Assembly (NCBI GenBank): GCA_037962975.1
Contig: CM075671.1
Span: forward strand, 38,340,501 to 38,404,500
Direction of reading: 5' to 3'
DNA from: Clitoria ternatea
Lineage: Eukaryota; Streptophyta; Magnoliopsida; Fabales; Fabaceae
DNA: 64,000 nucleotides
In this document: piece by piece, positions 1 to 12,129 of the stretch
Layout of the letters: each line of letters begins with the position of its first letter
Position numbering within the stretch: position 1 is the first letter of the stretch
Notes under the pieces: model-generated
Database searches by the model: none
What the model was told of the DNA's origin: nothing
What the model saw: the letters and a program-made list of their open reading frames with translations, nothing else
Program-made: the position numbers and the translations under genes

Positions 1-276
1 GACCATCTAGACAAACAAGTGTTCACACAAGTTTTCATTATATATGCTTATGGACTTAAGATAGGGTTCACTCAGACAAACATGGAAGATTTTAGGCCAT
101 TCTTAGGGCTAAAAGATCAAACTACTTTGATACCACCTTTTGTGGCACCATAACTTAGACATAAAGGTTTTCGTAAATCTTAATGAGAAATTCATCCCTT
201 TATGTTCAAGCTAATGTGTCACTTAAAATAAAACCTTTCAAAAATGGGGGTAAAAAATTTATTTTGTTTTCATAAT
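1..276. other. Unassigned AT-rich flank
   Basis: No gene is recognised here. A short purine run (AAAATGGGGG, about 241-250) lies 26 bp before the TGTAACACC start of the following repeat and could be a displaced polypurine tract, but it is not adjacent to the repeat as a working tract would be. Confidence 0.3.
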
Positions 277-3200
277 TGTAACACCATCCGTTAACTAGGA
301 CAATCTCTTCCATTAGATCATCCTACTTAATTAAGACATTACGAATTTTAGAAAAATGTAGAAGTTTTTTTTTGTACAATAAAATATGGTGGAACAGATA
401 TGTCATGTATACAATAGAGTTATATACAATGCATGGTCATAAACAGTAAATTGTACATTCTAAAAATCAGGGCATGCGGACTCCCATTCAAAACATGGAA
501 AGAAAAACATCTATCATAGTCATCATCGATCCAAGGAGAGTCTAGTTGATCCTTGATGTGTAGTGTACTCTGATCCCTGCGAGCACGAGAGCGTAGTCCA
601 ATGGAAGATCTGGAAAAACACTATAAGGTGAGCCTTTTCTTCCACAACAATCAGAGAGTTATCATTTTTGACCTCCCTCCCACATAGTATAAGGCTATAT
701 TACTTTCTACTTCTACCTTCCATAATTAGGGTTCCTAATTAGTCCATACTAAGTTATCTATTCTAACTCAACCTTACTCAATCCCTAAATACATAACTCT
801 CTGCTCCCTCCCCTCTCACCTGTAACTATCATATAAGGTATTAGAACTAATTCTCATGAATAATTCATAATCATAATCAAACATAATATCATTCAGAGAA
901 TGTAATGCTAAGCATGAATTTTATTTCATTAACTTAATCCTTTTTTTAGCCATCATGATGTATGTGGGCCCAAATCTCATCATCATATCATATCAGAACC
1001 CGTCTTACCCAGGCTGCCCCTGGACATAATGTTTCCGCACTAGAGCGACCAGAGCCCAACAAGTCCTCCACAGCATAAGGGTAATCAGGACACTCAGGTC
1101 CACATAATATATAAATTCATCTCACTGTGATTCATGGCCAACAATGATCGTGACTTGGTTCTGAACGGCTATAGGAATATCGGCTTTAGTCGAAGTAAAC
1201 TAGGTTTGCATTATTTCTCACCCGATTCTCAGGGCGCTACTCTTGAGCCATTGGGGATTCTAGCCCAGTGTACTCCTAAGATCCAACATAGAGATTGAGC
1301 CTCCATATCCTCTAGTGTACCCCTCGTTGTGTGCTCTAGTCTTTATCAGATCATGTGCAAATGATGCATGTACTACACATATTTCATTTTATCAGCTCGT
1401 TATTAGTAAAGTCCTCTCAATAGTCTATTTTCATGTTTAACACCGAGTAAATCTCTTTTATTATTAAGTATTGTTAGGAATTTACTTTAAGTCGCTTAGG
1501 GTATTAGTCTTAATACGATTGGGTAGACTCAATGAAGGATGTGGGTTACATTGGTCATATACTAGGTTCCTATTGACTGTAATTTATCGACCTCATTTAT
1601 ATGCCTATATTCCTTTGAGTTATTATTATTACTTTTCTTTATCACTTATTTGAAATGTTTATCACCTAACAATCAAAAATGAAAATGCTTGAGCGTCAAT
1701 ATCTATCATTCCTCGGGGTATTATCTGACACCTCAGTGTATCAATATCTCATCAATTCCCATCACATCGCTTTATTTCCATATCATATCAGGATCTCTAC
1801 CGTGACTCGTTCTCTTTTCATTATTTCTTTACTTTATAATTTAGCAATGCATCACAACAGAATTCATTTATTTTCATCACATATTTCATCAGGCTCATAA
1901 GCATGTAGAAGCATATAATTTAGTTATCACATGATCATCAACAAGTAAATTCATATTATTTAGTCAATCACACATAATCAATCAGGCTCACATGATCATC
2001 CAAAAATTATATCAAGTACACACACAAGTTTTATCTAGTTGGTACGAGGACTTAGTCATATTTATTAAGACTTGCTATAAAGTATTCGTACCACTTATCT
2101 CCACATTCTTATCCCGTTGACCTTATGCTTTAGTAGTTATTCCTAAATGCTAGAAAATACTAGCTATTAAATAATTCTTACTAAGAAATTACACACACAC
2201 ACACACACACATTTTTTTTATATATATATATATAACCATGTAGATATATGTAAGTATATTATTTTCTTTGGAAAGTATAACTTTATTACCAATTATTCCT
2301 AAGGACTAGAAATATTTGTTTCTTAAATACTTATCACTAAGCAATATAATATATATAAACCGTCTATATATCCACTTTCTCTTTCTAAAACTAAAATTTA
2401 TTCATTGTAATCTCTTTTTATTTAGCAAAATTAACTAGATTTATTTACATAAATAGTAAACTTGTACTTTTATACTTGTTTCTTAAAACTAGTTCAAAAT
2501 CCCCATTTAGAGTTCAATGAGTGAAATTTTGTTTTTAATTAACTAAATCTATAACTTATGGCCATTGATCTCGTAAATTACGATTCATCATTGTTACTCT
2601 TCTTAACATAATTATAACCCTTTATTATGTATATCTAGGCTTAATAGTTTACTAGTTCTTTATTTTCTAATTATACCCAAATTTATATATACACTTCTAA
2701 CCTTATATATATTTTTTATAACTTATAAATTCTTATAAAATTCTTATTTCTAATGTAATCTCAATTTCTTAGTTAGTCTATTAATCTCTAAATGTACCCT
2801 ATATACATATATTTGTTACTTGTAATTTCTTATAAGAAAGATCATTATTTTTAATACAAACTTAGTTTCTGAATTAATTCTTTATTAAAATACTCAATTT
2901 TATTCTTATTTATCTAATATATCCGTGTAAAACACTATTAGTCCTTAGATAACTATTTTTCTTAATTGACTATTAATGAGTAACTATACCCAAAATTTAT
3001 TTTCATATGTCTAAAATATCTAGATTATATATATGTTCTTGTAAAACACTTTTAATATTAAAATCCTTCCTTTTAATTTTATTAATAATATTAATTATTA
3101 TTTCTTGAATATTCCTTTTAACTTGTTAAAAAATTTTCTTTATTAAATTCATTTAAATTTATAAAACTTATAGAATAATTTCCTTAAATCGTCGGCATTG

Positions 3201-5332
3201 TAAATTTAAATTAATTTTGAAATAAAACGTGATCAGGTGTGAATTGACAAATTTTCTCAAAATGCATGATATCTTCAAAGACGCTATTAGAACTTGGACA
3301 AGATAACTTGCTCAAAATAACGGTGCTTACTAGAAAAATTACAAAAATATAAATAAATTAATAATAATTTACAGAACCAAATTAAAATATCAATGAGCCC
3401 GCAATTAATTACTGTAACTCCTGAATCTTCACAACGGGGCTCTGAACTCTAATAAAACTTGTGCACGTTCACAATTCACAAGGCATGCTTTACGATAAAT
3501 TATAAAAATACAAACATACACCTAAAAATATATATAAAATCATCGGCGATAACATAAAATAGTGTAACTTTCGATCGGACCATCGAATCATAACGAAACT
3601 TAAAGAGGTTATCCTTGGAAAACCACAGAAATAATACAGGACAGTTGAAAATGAAATAAAAAAAGAGAATTCCCTTACCTCACAGGTGGCTCACAATTTT
3701 GAGAGGGATAAGGGAACCGAGCACCGAAAATTTATCAATTGCTGATTAAACTCCGCTGATTGCTCCTGATCTCTTCCGGGGCCTTGAAAATCAAACATGC
3801 ATGAGCCAAAGAGAAGGAGACAAGCCACAGACAGCAAAGAATTAAGATAGATCAACCATGTAATGGTGGTTTTAATAAGAAGAAATAGAGAGGAGTTGAA
3901 GTTCAAAGTCGAAAGAGGAAAAAGGTCGTCGATCGCTTACCGTTTCACCAAAGGGGTCACGACCAATGAAGGGGGCACCGTGTGGTGCTCGAAGATAGTG
4001 GTGGCAGCCTTCAATAGAGTCCCACGATGGAGGAGAAAGCTGAACGGTGGCTGGTTAGAGTGATGGCAGCTACGATGGTGGGAATTTAGAAAAAAATAAT
4101 AGGTTTTTGGTGGAATTAATGGTGGAAGTGTGAAGAAAAGGGTAATTGTGGTGGTGGGTGACATTGAATGATGGCTGGAAGAGAAGATTTTGGTGGTTAA
4201 TAGTGGCTGTAATATGGAGAAAAGAAGAAAGAAGAAAATGTGTAAGGAAAGTGGAGAAGAAGTAATGAATTATGGTAATTTTGATGGGTTATGCATATTA
4301 AAGAGGTGGAGAACATATTAAAGAAGTAGTGGAATCTAATGAGGCCACTTGAGAAGCTAGGTGAAGGGAGCTAGTGTTGCGTAATGGTGGTGCCAGAAAA
4401 TGGTAACCGAAATCGAATACCCGATGAGCCACTAGTTACTTTATTAGAACCTGTTTTAAATAAATAAATATGAAATAATTTATAGGATGAGAATTTGGAA
4501 AAACTTCCAACACAAAGATTATAGAGCTTTATTTCCTTTTTGATTTGATGTATCATACACGACAATCCAATAACAGTATCCAAAGTTATGCCCAAACTAA
4601 GGAAAAGTATTTCGAGAGCTCTCAAATTATTTAAGGCTGAAAAGATAAATTTATGGAGATTAGAGCTTTAGAAATTGGGTTTCAAGCCCTTCATGAAAGT
4701 TGTAAGGTTATTTGATATGAAACCATAGAAAAAAGAACAAAGTGGATCTGGCATCGTATGAGGAAGATATGCACATTTTTGTAAAACTGCACCATGCTAG
4801 TTCGAGTCAGGATCATACCTAGAAAGATTGTCAAAACCGTACCAAATGAGCAAGATCCAGCCTTTAAGGTCTTTATGAAAATTATATAAAATTTTGTTAA
4901 AAAAATTATGGGACCAAAATCGCGTGAATCAGACATCGTGTGAGAGAGATATAATTTTTCAAATGAAGTGTATGTAGATTAAAAAAATTAAATAACGGAA
5001 TTTCGGAGTACAAATACTTGGTTCCTTGAATTAGGGATGATAGAGTACGATTCGAGGTTCGAGGCTAGAAAAAGAGGTTGTAGAATTTTTCATAACAAAG
5101 AAACCAAGACAAGAATCGCTTGATTCTAGTTTCGTATAAGAAAGTTAGGCCTAAAACACTGAAGGTGTTTAGGCCGGATTCGGAGGTTCTAATTTAACTA
5201 ACTGTTTTCTTGGAAAACGAGGACAATAGGGCCCAAATTAGGATTGGGTCCCTTCAGGAGTAGTGTTTAAAACATCAAAATGATTCATTAGGAACTGACC
5301 ATGCTATAATCGGTTCATTAGGAACTGACCAT
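277..5332 (+). repeat. Long LTR-like repeat, copy 1, truncated on the right
   Basis: It begins TGTAACACC and follows the same order of sequence as the repeat starting at 28306. Shared landmarks are the 'ttaactaggacaat' opening, the T-run with 'tgtaca' near 370, the 'ctagagcgacca' block near 1042, and the 'gattcattaggaactgacc' tail near 5282 (compare 42340-42370). There is no coding sequence beyond chance ORFs. The homologous right end (GGTTGTTACA in copy 2) is missing, so it is broken at about 5332. TGTAACA..TGTTACA termini suit an LTR; the clade is not determined. Confidence 0.65.
2190..2235. repeat. (AC)n followed by (TA)n microsatellite
   Basis: About eleven AC units run directly into a T-run and then about eight TA units, inside the long LTR-like repeat. 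It is a simple-sequence tract with no sign of function. Confidence 0.9.
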
Positions 5333-5468
5333 GTTACTTGTAATTTCTTATGAGAAAGATCATTATTTTTAATACAAACCTAGTTTCTAAATTAATTCTT
5401 TATTAATGAATACTCAATTTTATTCTTATTTATCTAATATATCTGTGTAAAACACTATCAGTCCTCAG
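5333..5468 (+). repeat. Displaced duplicate of 2816-2947
   Basis: The block starting 'gttacttgtaatttctta' and ending 'aaaacactat' repeats the block at about 2816-2947 of the same long repeat with only scattered differences. It sits exactly where copy 1 loses homology to copy 2. It looks like a junction made by unequal or illegitimate recombination. Confidence 0.75.
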
Positions 5469-5527
5469 AATATCCCTGTTCTCTCCTTTTCTTCCCTCAT
5501 CTTTTTAGGAAAGTCTAAGATAATTTA

Positions 5528-5675
5528 AATATAAATCCTAGGATCAAAAGATACAAATTCCAGGATCAAAGATATAAATCCAAGATATAAATCTCAGGAT
5601 CAAAGATATAAATTCCAGGATCAAAGATATAAATCCTAAGATCAAAGATATAAATCCTAGAATTAAAGATATAAA
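5528..5675. repeat. Imperfect tandem repeat, about 22-24 bp unit
   Basis: About seven units of the form 'aggatcaaagatataaatcc' run in tandem. On the minus strand this gives a repetitive ISLILGF-like peptide, which is a by-product of the repeat rather than a gene. Confidence 0.85.
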
Positions 5676-6240
5676 TCTCAACTTCATGTCATGCACTCTT
5701 AGAACCCCAAATTTGTCTTTAATTGGTCTGGTATAATGCAAAACCTATAAAACAAGAATACCCAAGCAGCATATGCGAAAAAGAAAGAAATAATCTAAAG
5801 GGAAACTACAATGCAACATGCCCTAAAAATCAAAGGAAATGACCCTTAATTACAGTACTCTAAGACACTCATCAATGGGTTCTCTATCAAAAGTTACCCC
5901 ATTATTACATATATTGTGGGCATCCTTATCAATGCCACTATCTTATTACATTGAGAATCCTTCTCTAATGTATCATCATTATGCTTATGGTCTCGCTCAT
6001 CTTTCAACGTAGCGTATAAATAATTGTACTAAATTGCACTTATAAATTCCTAGGAAAGCCTAAAAGGGCCACAAACGGTCCCATTTAATACCCAGTCCCT
6101 TTGGTCAGAATTTTCTTTATAATTAATAGTACGATAAAGAACACCAAAACTTGATAAGGCTCGGCCAATTATGCCTACATCCTCAGACGCCACTCAACAT
6201 TTTATTCATAATTAGTGTCTTATGAAATGATAATTTAGGC
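5676..6240. other. No recognisable feature
   Basis: AT-rich sequence between the tandem array and the SIRE-like LTR remnant. I see no coding signal, terminal repeat or RNA gene. Confidence 0.4.
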
Positions 6241-6880
6241 TCTAATACTCAAGAAGGGGGGTGAAGTGAGTAGTTTAATGTATACCAAGTGGCCTCAATA
6301 CTCAAGAAGGGGTGAATTGAGTAGTTTAAAAAACTTTAGAATGTTTTAGAAAATCGTTCTTTTATACTTTAAGGTACTTAATGAGCAAATTCAAAGAAAA
6401 AAATATAATACTCAGCCAGATCAATTCAATAAAGTACAATTAAAATAAAGACAACAATTAAAATAAGAATAGAGAAAGAAGAATTATAAACCAATATATT
6501 AGGACCACCACTACCATTATGGTGTACGTCTAGTCCCCAAGCAACCCACTTGGAGAAGTTCTACTATTAAGAATTTGAGATATAAGACTTAGAGCAATTA
6601 CAGTTTCACAATGTCCCACACTTGAAACTTAATCCTCACATAGTGTAGGCAACCCACCCAATCTCATAATCTCTCAATATCACTTAGGTTCAACCACCCC
6701 AACTCTTTATAAACAAGGATTACAATGGCTATAACCTCTCTAAGGTGAATAAACAACTTGAAGGCTCTAAAAGGATTCCTCATAATGATGTTATAAATCT
6801 AAGAGCAAGACTTAGTGATAGGTATATACCAATTTCGTTCTTGAGTATGTATTGTGTGTCTTTTCCTTTTGAATTTGATC

Positions 6881-6895
6881 CTTATTTATAGGGTC
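6881..6895 (-). promoter_or_regulatory. LTR TATA box
   Basis: The minus strand reads CCTATAAATAAG, a good TATA box. It is placed as expected between the U3-like paired palindromes (right) and the LTR end (left). Confidence 0.5.
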
Positions 6896-6952
6896 TTGAA
6901 GCTTGTAAATAAGGAAAGAATTGACTAGGGTTTATGCCATCTTTTGGGATTT

Positions 6953-7403
6953 GATATTCTCTTTCTACGTTTCCTTTTTTAATATTGATATCTGATATTC
7001 TCTTTTTGTGTTTCCCCTTTTAACTCTGATATCTGATATTCTCTTTCTACGTTTCCCTTTTTAACTCTGATATCTGATATTTTCTTTCTACGTTTCCCTT
7101 TTTAACTCTAATATCTAATATTTTCTTTTTGCCTTTCCCTTATTTAACTCTGATATATAATATTCTCTTTCTATGTTTCCCTTTTTAACTTTGATATCTG
7201 ATATTCTCTTTCTGCATTTCCCTTTTTAACTTTGATATCTGATATTCTTTTTCTATGTTTCCCTTTTTAACTCTAATATCTGATATTCTCTTTCTGTATT
7301 TCCCTTTTTAACTCTGATATATGATATTCTCTTTTCGTGTTTCCCTTTTTAACTCTAATATCCAATATTCTCTGTGTTTCCCTTTTCACCGCTGATATTT
7401 AAT
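6953..7403. repeat. 41-bp tandem repeat, about 11 copies
   Basis: Each unit reads approximately 'gatattctctttctacgttt' plus 'ccctttttaactctgatatct'. Unit length is very regular at 41 bp. The copies differ by scattered substitutions, with CGT/TGT/GCA variation in the middle. The array lies within the SIRE-like LTR remnant and passes directly into the ATCGAT palindrome array. Confidence 0.9.
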
Positions 7404-7630
7404 AGATTTACATATCCTAATTGATTACATTAATATCCTAATCTATTAGTCTCAAACTAATAGATTACACTTACTCAGCGAATCGATTACATAAATGTTT
7501 TTCTTTTTCCTTTTCTTTTTAATAACTGTAATCGATTATTCTTATTTTCCTAATCGTTTAAAGAATGAATATTTTATTTTTCTTTAATATTTGATATCTC
7601 TAATCGATTACGCCTTACATACTAATTGAT
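7402..7630. repeat. Paired ATCGAT-core palindrome array 1
   Basis: Six-base cores (ATCGAT or one-base variants, usually flanked as TAATCGATTA) start at about 7402, 7420, 7441, 7460, 7482, 7531, 7553, 7603 and 7625. Three pairs have 22-bp spacing (7460/7482, 7531/7553, 7603/7625) and recur every 71-72 bp. The bases between words are not conserved. Confidence 0.7.
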
Positions 7631-7790
7631 TATCGCATGACTGATACAGTTCTTAGCATTTCTACATGATAGATCCTATACATATAATTCTAAAAAGATA
7701 ACTTCATTTGATCTTGATTTCTTCAATAAGATTGTCATTATTAAAAACCTATCAAAACATATGCAAGCACAACTAGTACCATAAGTCATG

Positions 7791-8630
7791 TACTTTTTTT
7801 CTTCCAAGGATTTTCCCATAGGGTTTTACCTTGGAGGTTTTAACGAGCCATGCAACCGGTATAGTTCGATGTACTTCAAAATAAAAATTTTGTTCCATAT
7901 TTTTCCTTTTAATTTTGACCATAGAGAGTGGTAAGGTTATCTAAACCTAACCCCAGAGAATGGTCACTTAACCCTAGAGCGGTTAAGGTTATCAAAACTA
8001 AAACCCCGACATGGTAATTCATTTAACCCTAGAGAGCTGCAATTATTATAGCCAAACCTTAAAGAATGGTTATTATAAATAGCCCTAAAGCAGTAAGGTT
8101 CTTAAATGACCAAACCTTGGTGAGGCATTTCTCCTAACACCAGAGTAGAGGATTACTTAAGTAACCTCATCACAAGGAAATGTCATAAAGGCATAACAAA
8201 ATTATATTTTGTAAAAAGAAAGAAAAAATCAATATCTAATATCAACAACAACGGATAAGCGAAAGTAAACGTTCATCAATCAAAGTGTTACAAAGAAATC
8301 TAAGGGACTGGTGCCCGAGTTACAAAATAAAACAAAAAGGGCACAACGGCCAAAACCAAGATTTCTACTTAATAGAATAAAAACGGAGCTCATCCCGTCA
8401 CAGAGTGCACAATAACTGATTACTAGGAATAATCAAGGTGTTCCAAATCAGTCTTAGCCTCTGGTACAAAATCATCTTCATTATCCAACAGAGGCTTAAA
8501 TTGGAATGACGTATCAGATGGCTTATAATCTACATCGTTTACCACAGTCACTAGCTCACCTCGACAAAACTTGTTGCAAAATCCAATTTCATTAAGGTTA
8601 AGCTTATAACCGTGGTTCCGGTATACCACT
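7791..8630. other. Unassigned region with 'accctagag' repeats and a short minus-strand ORF
   Basis: From about 7920 to 8120 there are several loose repeats of 'aaccctagagagtggtaagg' type. A 68-codon minus-strand ORF (8629-8423) ends just inside the flank of the CACTA element; it matches nothing I recognise and may be part of an older element cut by that insertion. Confidence 0.3.
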
Positions 8631-8970
8631 TACTACTAAAAAAACCTGTTAATGATAGCAAAAACCAATCGCTAAGTCATGATATATCTATCGCTAAACA
8701 TGTTAACGATAGAAATTATGATGAACACCATGTCGTATGGTATATAGCAACAGCAAGTTGTGGTCGCTGTCTAGCCAATTATAGCAATGACAAGTTGTGG
8801 TCACTGTATAGCCAGTAATAGCGACGACGTATGGTGGTCTCTATTATTGGCCAGAGAGCGACCACCAGAAGGTCGTCGCTATGGCTGATAGTTAGCGACT
8901 TTCTAGATTCCATCGCCATTTCTCTTATATACTAGCAACGAAATTTGTCTTTTGTTCCGTCGCTAATATG
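8631..8970. repeat. Terminal and subterminal repeats of element B
   Basis: The TIR-like TACTACTAAAAAAACC is followed by many copies of TAGCGAC, GTCGCTA and decayed forms such as TAGCAAC in both orientations. In En/Spm-type elements such subterminal repeats are binding sites for the TNPA-type protein. They are more degenerate here than in element A. Confidence 0.75.
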
Positions 8971-9183
8971 AATTTTTGTTTTTTTAATTTAATTTTTGTT
9001 GACTATTTTTTAATTGAATAGATTGAATATTGATAATATGGGTTTTCTTCGTTCAATTTTAAACTACAAATATCAAATGACATAAAATAAATACTGATGG
9101 AATATGATATAAACTATATCAAATATACAATGTCATCACTAAATATACAAACAAATGAAACATAAAAAAGTAAAATCATAGTA

Positions 9184-10857
9184 GAGGGGGATCCTGTAGT
9201 GGTGGTGGTGGCAGCTTGGAAGTAGGGGAGGTAGCCTCGCCATCAGTTGCATAAGTAGCTCCTGCTGCGTAGAAAGCTGTTGACGAGTGTTGGTCTGCTG
9301 CTCCTTGTCCTGTCGTCAGTCCCCCTTGGCCTGTTGTCAGTCTACCTCAACCTGTCATTAGTCTACCTTGGCTTGTTGTCAGTTTGCCTCAGCCCGCTCC
9401 TCCAAAAGTTTCCTCTGGCATCGCTCCTGTTGTAGCTCATTGTTCAGGTTTTGAATAACCTGAACAACATTTACTGGAAGGCCAGAGGAGGAAGAGGAAG
9501 AGGTCTTCCCCCTTTTTTACCAGCTGCGTGCCCACGCTGCCCAATCCAAAGATCCCCTCTTTCTTGTTCACATCGCCAACAGCCTCTACATAGATGGTGT
9601 TGTCGTTAGAACAAGAAAATGTGGGAGGTACCCCCCCCTCAGGAGTGGAAGCCACCAACTCTGCCTCATTCTCGGCCCTTATGGCTTGATACGTCACCTG
9701 TAAATGTAAAATAGTGATAGGGTTAGTAAGATGATTTGTAAATATAAGCATGTGTAAGTTAAAATAAAATACTACCAGATCTGTCCTCTTTTGGTTAACC
9801 CATGCATTGGCTTTGTTCTTCTTGGTCATTTGCATGACCTCAAATAGGGAAGGCTCGCGATGCTCCTTCAGCTTCTGTAGTTCATAATGTATTGAAATTA
9901 TTACTAGAAAACATGTTCGGTCATTCATAAAAGAAATGTTTAATATAATATATGTACAAATCTCTTTTTATGCTCAAGGGTTGAAATGCTACCCCCAGTG
10001 TAGATGGATGCTACAGCATCAGCGGCTTTGTTTGCCTTGTTCCAAGCACTCGCCTAGACCATCCAATCCGAGTGGTCCTCAGGGATCCAACGAGGGCGCT
10101 CTCCCTTGACCCTCACTTTCCAAAGGGTACTGTTGATGATTTTGGAGGTCTTTATGGCAATGACCTTCCTAATCTCATCAATCATACCCTCTGTCCATTG
10201 ATAATCATGTTATTACACAAAATGAGATTTTAAAATTAAAAACAGGTGTATGAATTAGCCATAAATTTACAACAAAGGGAAGTGTTAACTTACAAAGAAA
10301 GTGTCAAACCACCCATCTTGGACAACCTTTGTAACATCTGTCCAAGAGATGTATGGACCATCCCACTGGGCCTTTAGAACCTTAGTAATCGCTTTGGTAG
10401 TGTGACTACTATCAACAAAGTTGTAATAAACAACAGTTAGAAATAAATAAAACAGGTTATATACGGGGAGGCTACCAAAAATTCAGTAAAGTCTCCCCTA
10501 TAAATGTAACATTTCCAAGTTTAAACGGTTGCCCTATTACAAACAGAAGAGTTCGTAGTATAGTTCAATGTATACAAGTACTAAATAAACTAACATACAA
10601 CAAACCAATTTAGACACTATATAAGTTTTATATATAAAGCAACCAACTAAAAAACTTGAAACAAATTATAGTATACTTACTCGTCTCTAGCCGGCAGTGG
10701 GATGGTGAAGGAGTGATGGCCTGTTGTGGGGTGGTCTATTGTGGGATGCTGGGCCCAGGTGGTGAAGGAGTGGTGGTCTGCTATGGTGTGGTGGCCTGCT
10801 GACAGGATACTGGGGTCCTCGAACCACTACCTCAACTAAAAGGTAGTCGACGTCCTG
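9184..10857 (-). pseudogene. TNP1-like CACTA protein (Transposase_24/Ptta type), element B copy
   Basis: Minus-strand counterpart of the five-exon gene at 16679-18487. Matching exons are at about 10857-10690, 10420-10290, 10195-9964, 9877-9775 and 9697-9190. The signature exon with the QAIRAENEAELVAS and VNKKEGIFGLGSVGTQL stretches is readable at 9700-9500. The first exon has several stops (CAG to TAG and similar), and about 27 bp of the third exon is missing in frame relative to the other copy. In En/Spm-like elements this family is the second, DNA-binding or accessory protein next to tnp2. The decay fits the element being older than the one inserted in it. Confidence 0.75.
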
Positions 10858-10967
10858 TCATCTGTGGAATAAACCATAAAAACAAATGTTAGTCTCAGAC
10901 TATAAAGATATATATGTATGTATGTATGTATGTATGTTTAATAACTGCATACTCTGTCTGTTTCAGT

Positions 10968-11267
10968 TTAAAATTCTCCCTCAGTTTCAGTGTCACTATG
11001 GCTATCTGTTTTAACAGGTTCCTCAGTCTCCAAATCAGCCCTAGACGATTTTGATTGGGAGACAACATCTTTGTCAATGTGTTTACCCCCCATAATGGCT
11101 AGTGTCTCATCCATGATCACTGGATCAATGTTGAAAAGCAAATGACTATCATTAAGCTCGTTCGGAGTGAGCTGATAAGCATCCTTAACCTCATCAGAGA
11201 CATTATCAGTTATCTAACTTTAGGCCTTGGCCTTAATTATTACGTACGAGTCCCGGTGCCCTCCAGG
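10968..11267 (-). pseudogene. tnp2 transposase, carboxy-terminal tail (element B)
   Basis: Continues in the same minus-strand frame from the segment ending at 19300 once element A and one AGG copy are left out of the reading. After the insertion point it runs through GGHRDSYVIIKAKA, two stop codons (TAA, TAG), then an acidic Ser/Glu-rich tail (VSDEVKDAYQLTPNEL) to a TAA at 10968-10970. The opening matches the region after the VYY motif in tnp2 tails; the acidic end is common in the family. Confidence 0.65.
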
Positions 11268-11299
11268 CACTACTAAAAAAACCCTAAACAGCTACCACA

Positions 11300-12125
11300 A
11301 GTTAGCGACCACCGAATCCCGTCGCTATTTAGCGACCGATTTAGCGACACCTAAACGTTAGCGACTATATTAGCGACCCTAAACCTACCCGTCGCTAAAA
11401 AGTCAGAAATGTCATCGCTAGTACGGTCGCTATAGTTTACCTCCTACCTTTTTTGGTTTCCCTCCATGATTTTTTGTTGGCGCCAAATGTTAGCTACGGC
11501 ACGCGCCGTCACTATTTTCCCTCCAATTTTAGCGACGCCTCGGACGCGTCGCTATGTATTGCAGTTGTGACGGAGGCCTTAGTCGTCGCTAGTGTTTTTG
11601 CCTTCCCAAACGGGCAATGTAGCGACGGTCGGAGCACACCGTCGCTAATTTCAGGGATTAGTGAAGGATTACTTGGACGTCGCTATATTTTGGCCTTCCC
11701 TCCATAATTTGAGTAGGGGAACATAGCGACGGGGAACGCAAGCGGTCGCTACTTTTCACGGGTTAGTGACGGAAGCAGTTTACCATCGCTATGTTGTTCG
11801 TCTTCCCTCCATTCTTTCACTTTTAAGAAGGAATGGTAGTGACGGATTACTTGGACGTCGCTATATTTTTGGCCTTAATAGCGACGGTGAAGGTAGGCGG
11901 TCGCTAATTTTCAGGGGTCAGTGACGGAAGAAGTTTACCGTCGCTATGTTGTTCGTCTTCCCTCCATTCTTTCACTTTTAAGAGGGAATGGTAGCGACGG
12001 TGGTGTGAGCCGTCGCTAATGTTGATGATGGTAGCGACGAACGTTTCCTTCCGTCGCTAACCCGTTTGTAATCCACGTGTTCAATTTAGTCACGTATGTA
12101 GCGACGGTTTTAATGTCGTCGCTAA
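11300..12125. repeat. Left subterminal repeat array of element A
   Basis: More than twenty copies of TAGCGAC/GTCGCTA, often as TAGCGACGG..CCGTCGCTA in opposite orientations, are separated by unrelated spacer. An internal near-duplicate exists: the 'gttgttcgtcttccctccat' block at about 11793 recurs at about 11948. These are presumed TNPA-type binding sites needed for excision. Confidence 0.85.
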
Positions 12126-12129
12126 AACT

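Larger units (their letters stand above)
6241..7790 (-). mobile_element. SIRE-like copia LTR remnant (minus strand)
   Basis: Read on the minus strand, the left part (about 6320-6275) has 'actcaattcaccccttcttgag' style text followed by 'ccacttgg', closely resembling the end of the copia 5' LTR at 53070-53107. The right part carries 'aataatgacaatctt', typical of the opening of legume SIRE LTRs. A minus-strand TATA box (6881-6895), a 41-bp tandem array and a paired-palindrome array lie inside. No gag or pol is attached, so it is a solo or truncated LTR. The outer limits are approximate. Confidence 0.55.

Noticed and set aside
6953..7403. CRISPR-like array of regular repeats
   Set aside because: It is a plain 41-bp tandem repeat without unique spacers, in plant nuclear DNA.
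8423..8629. 68-codon minus-strand ORF as a gene
   Set aside because: It starts within a few bases of the CACTA terminus, has no recognisable domain, and is probably a chance or truncated frame.
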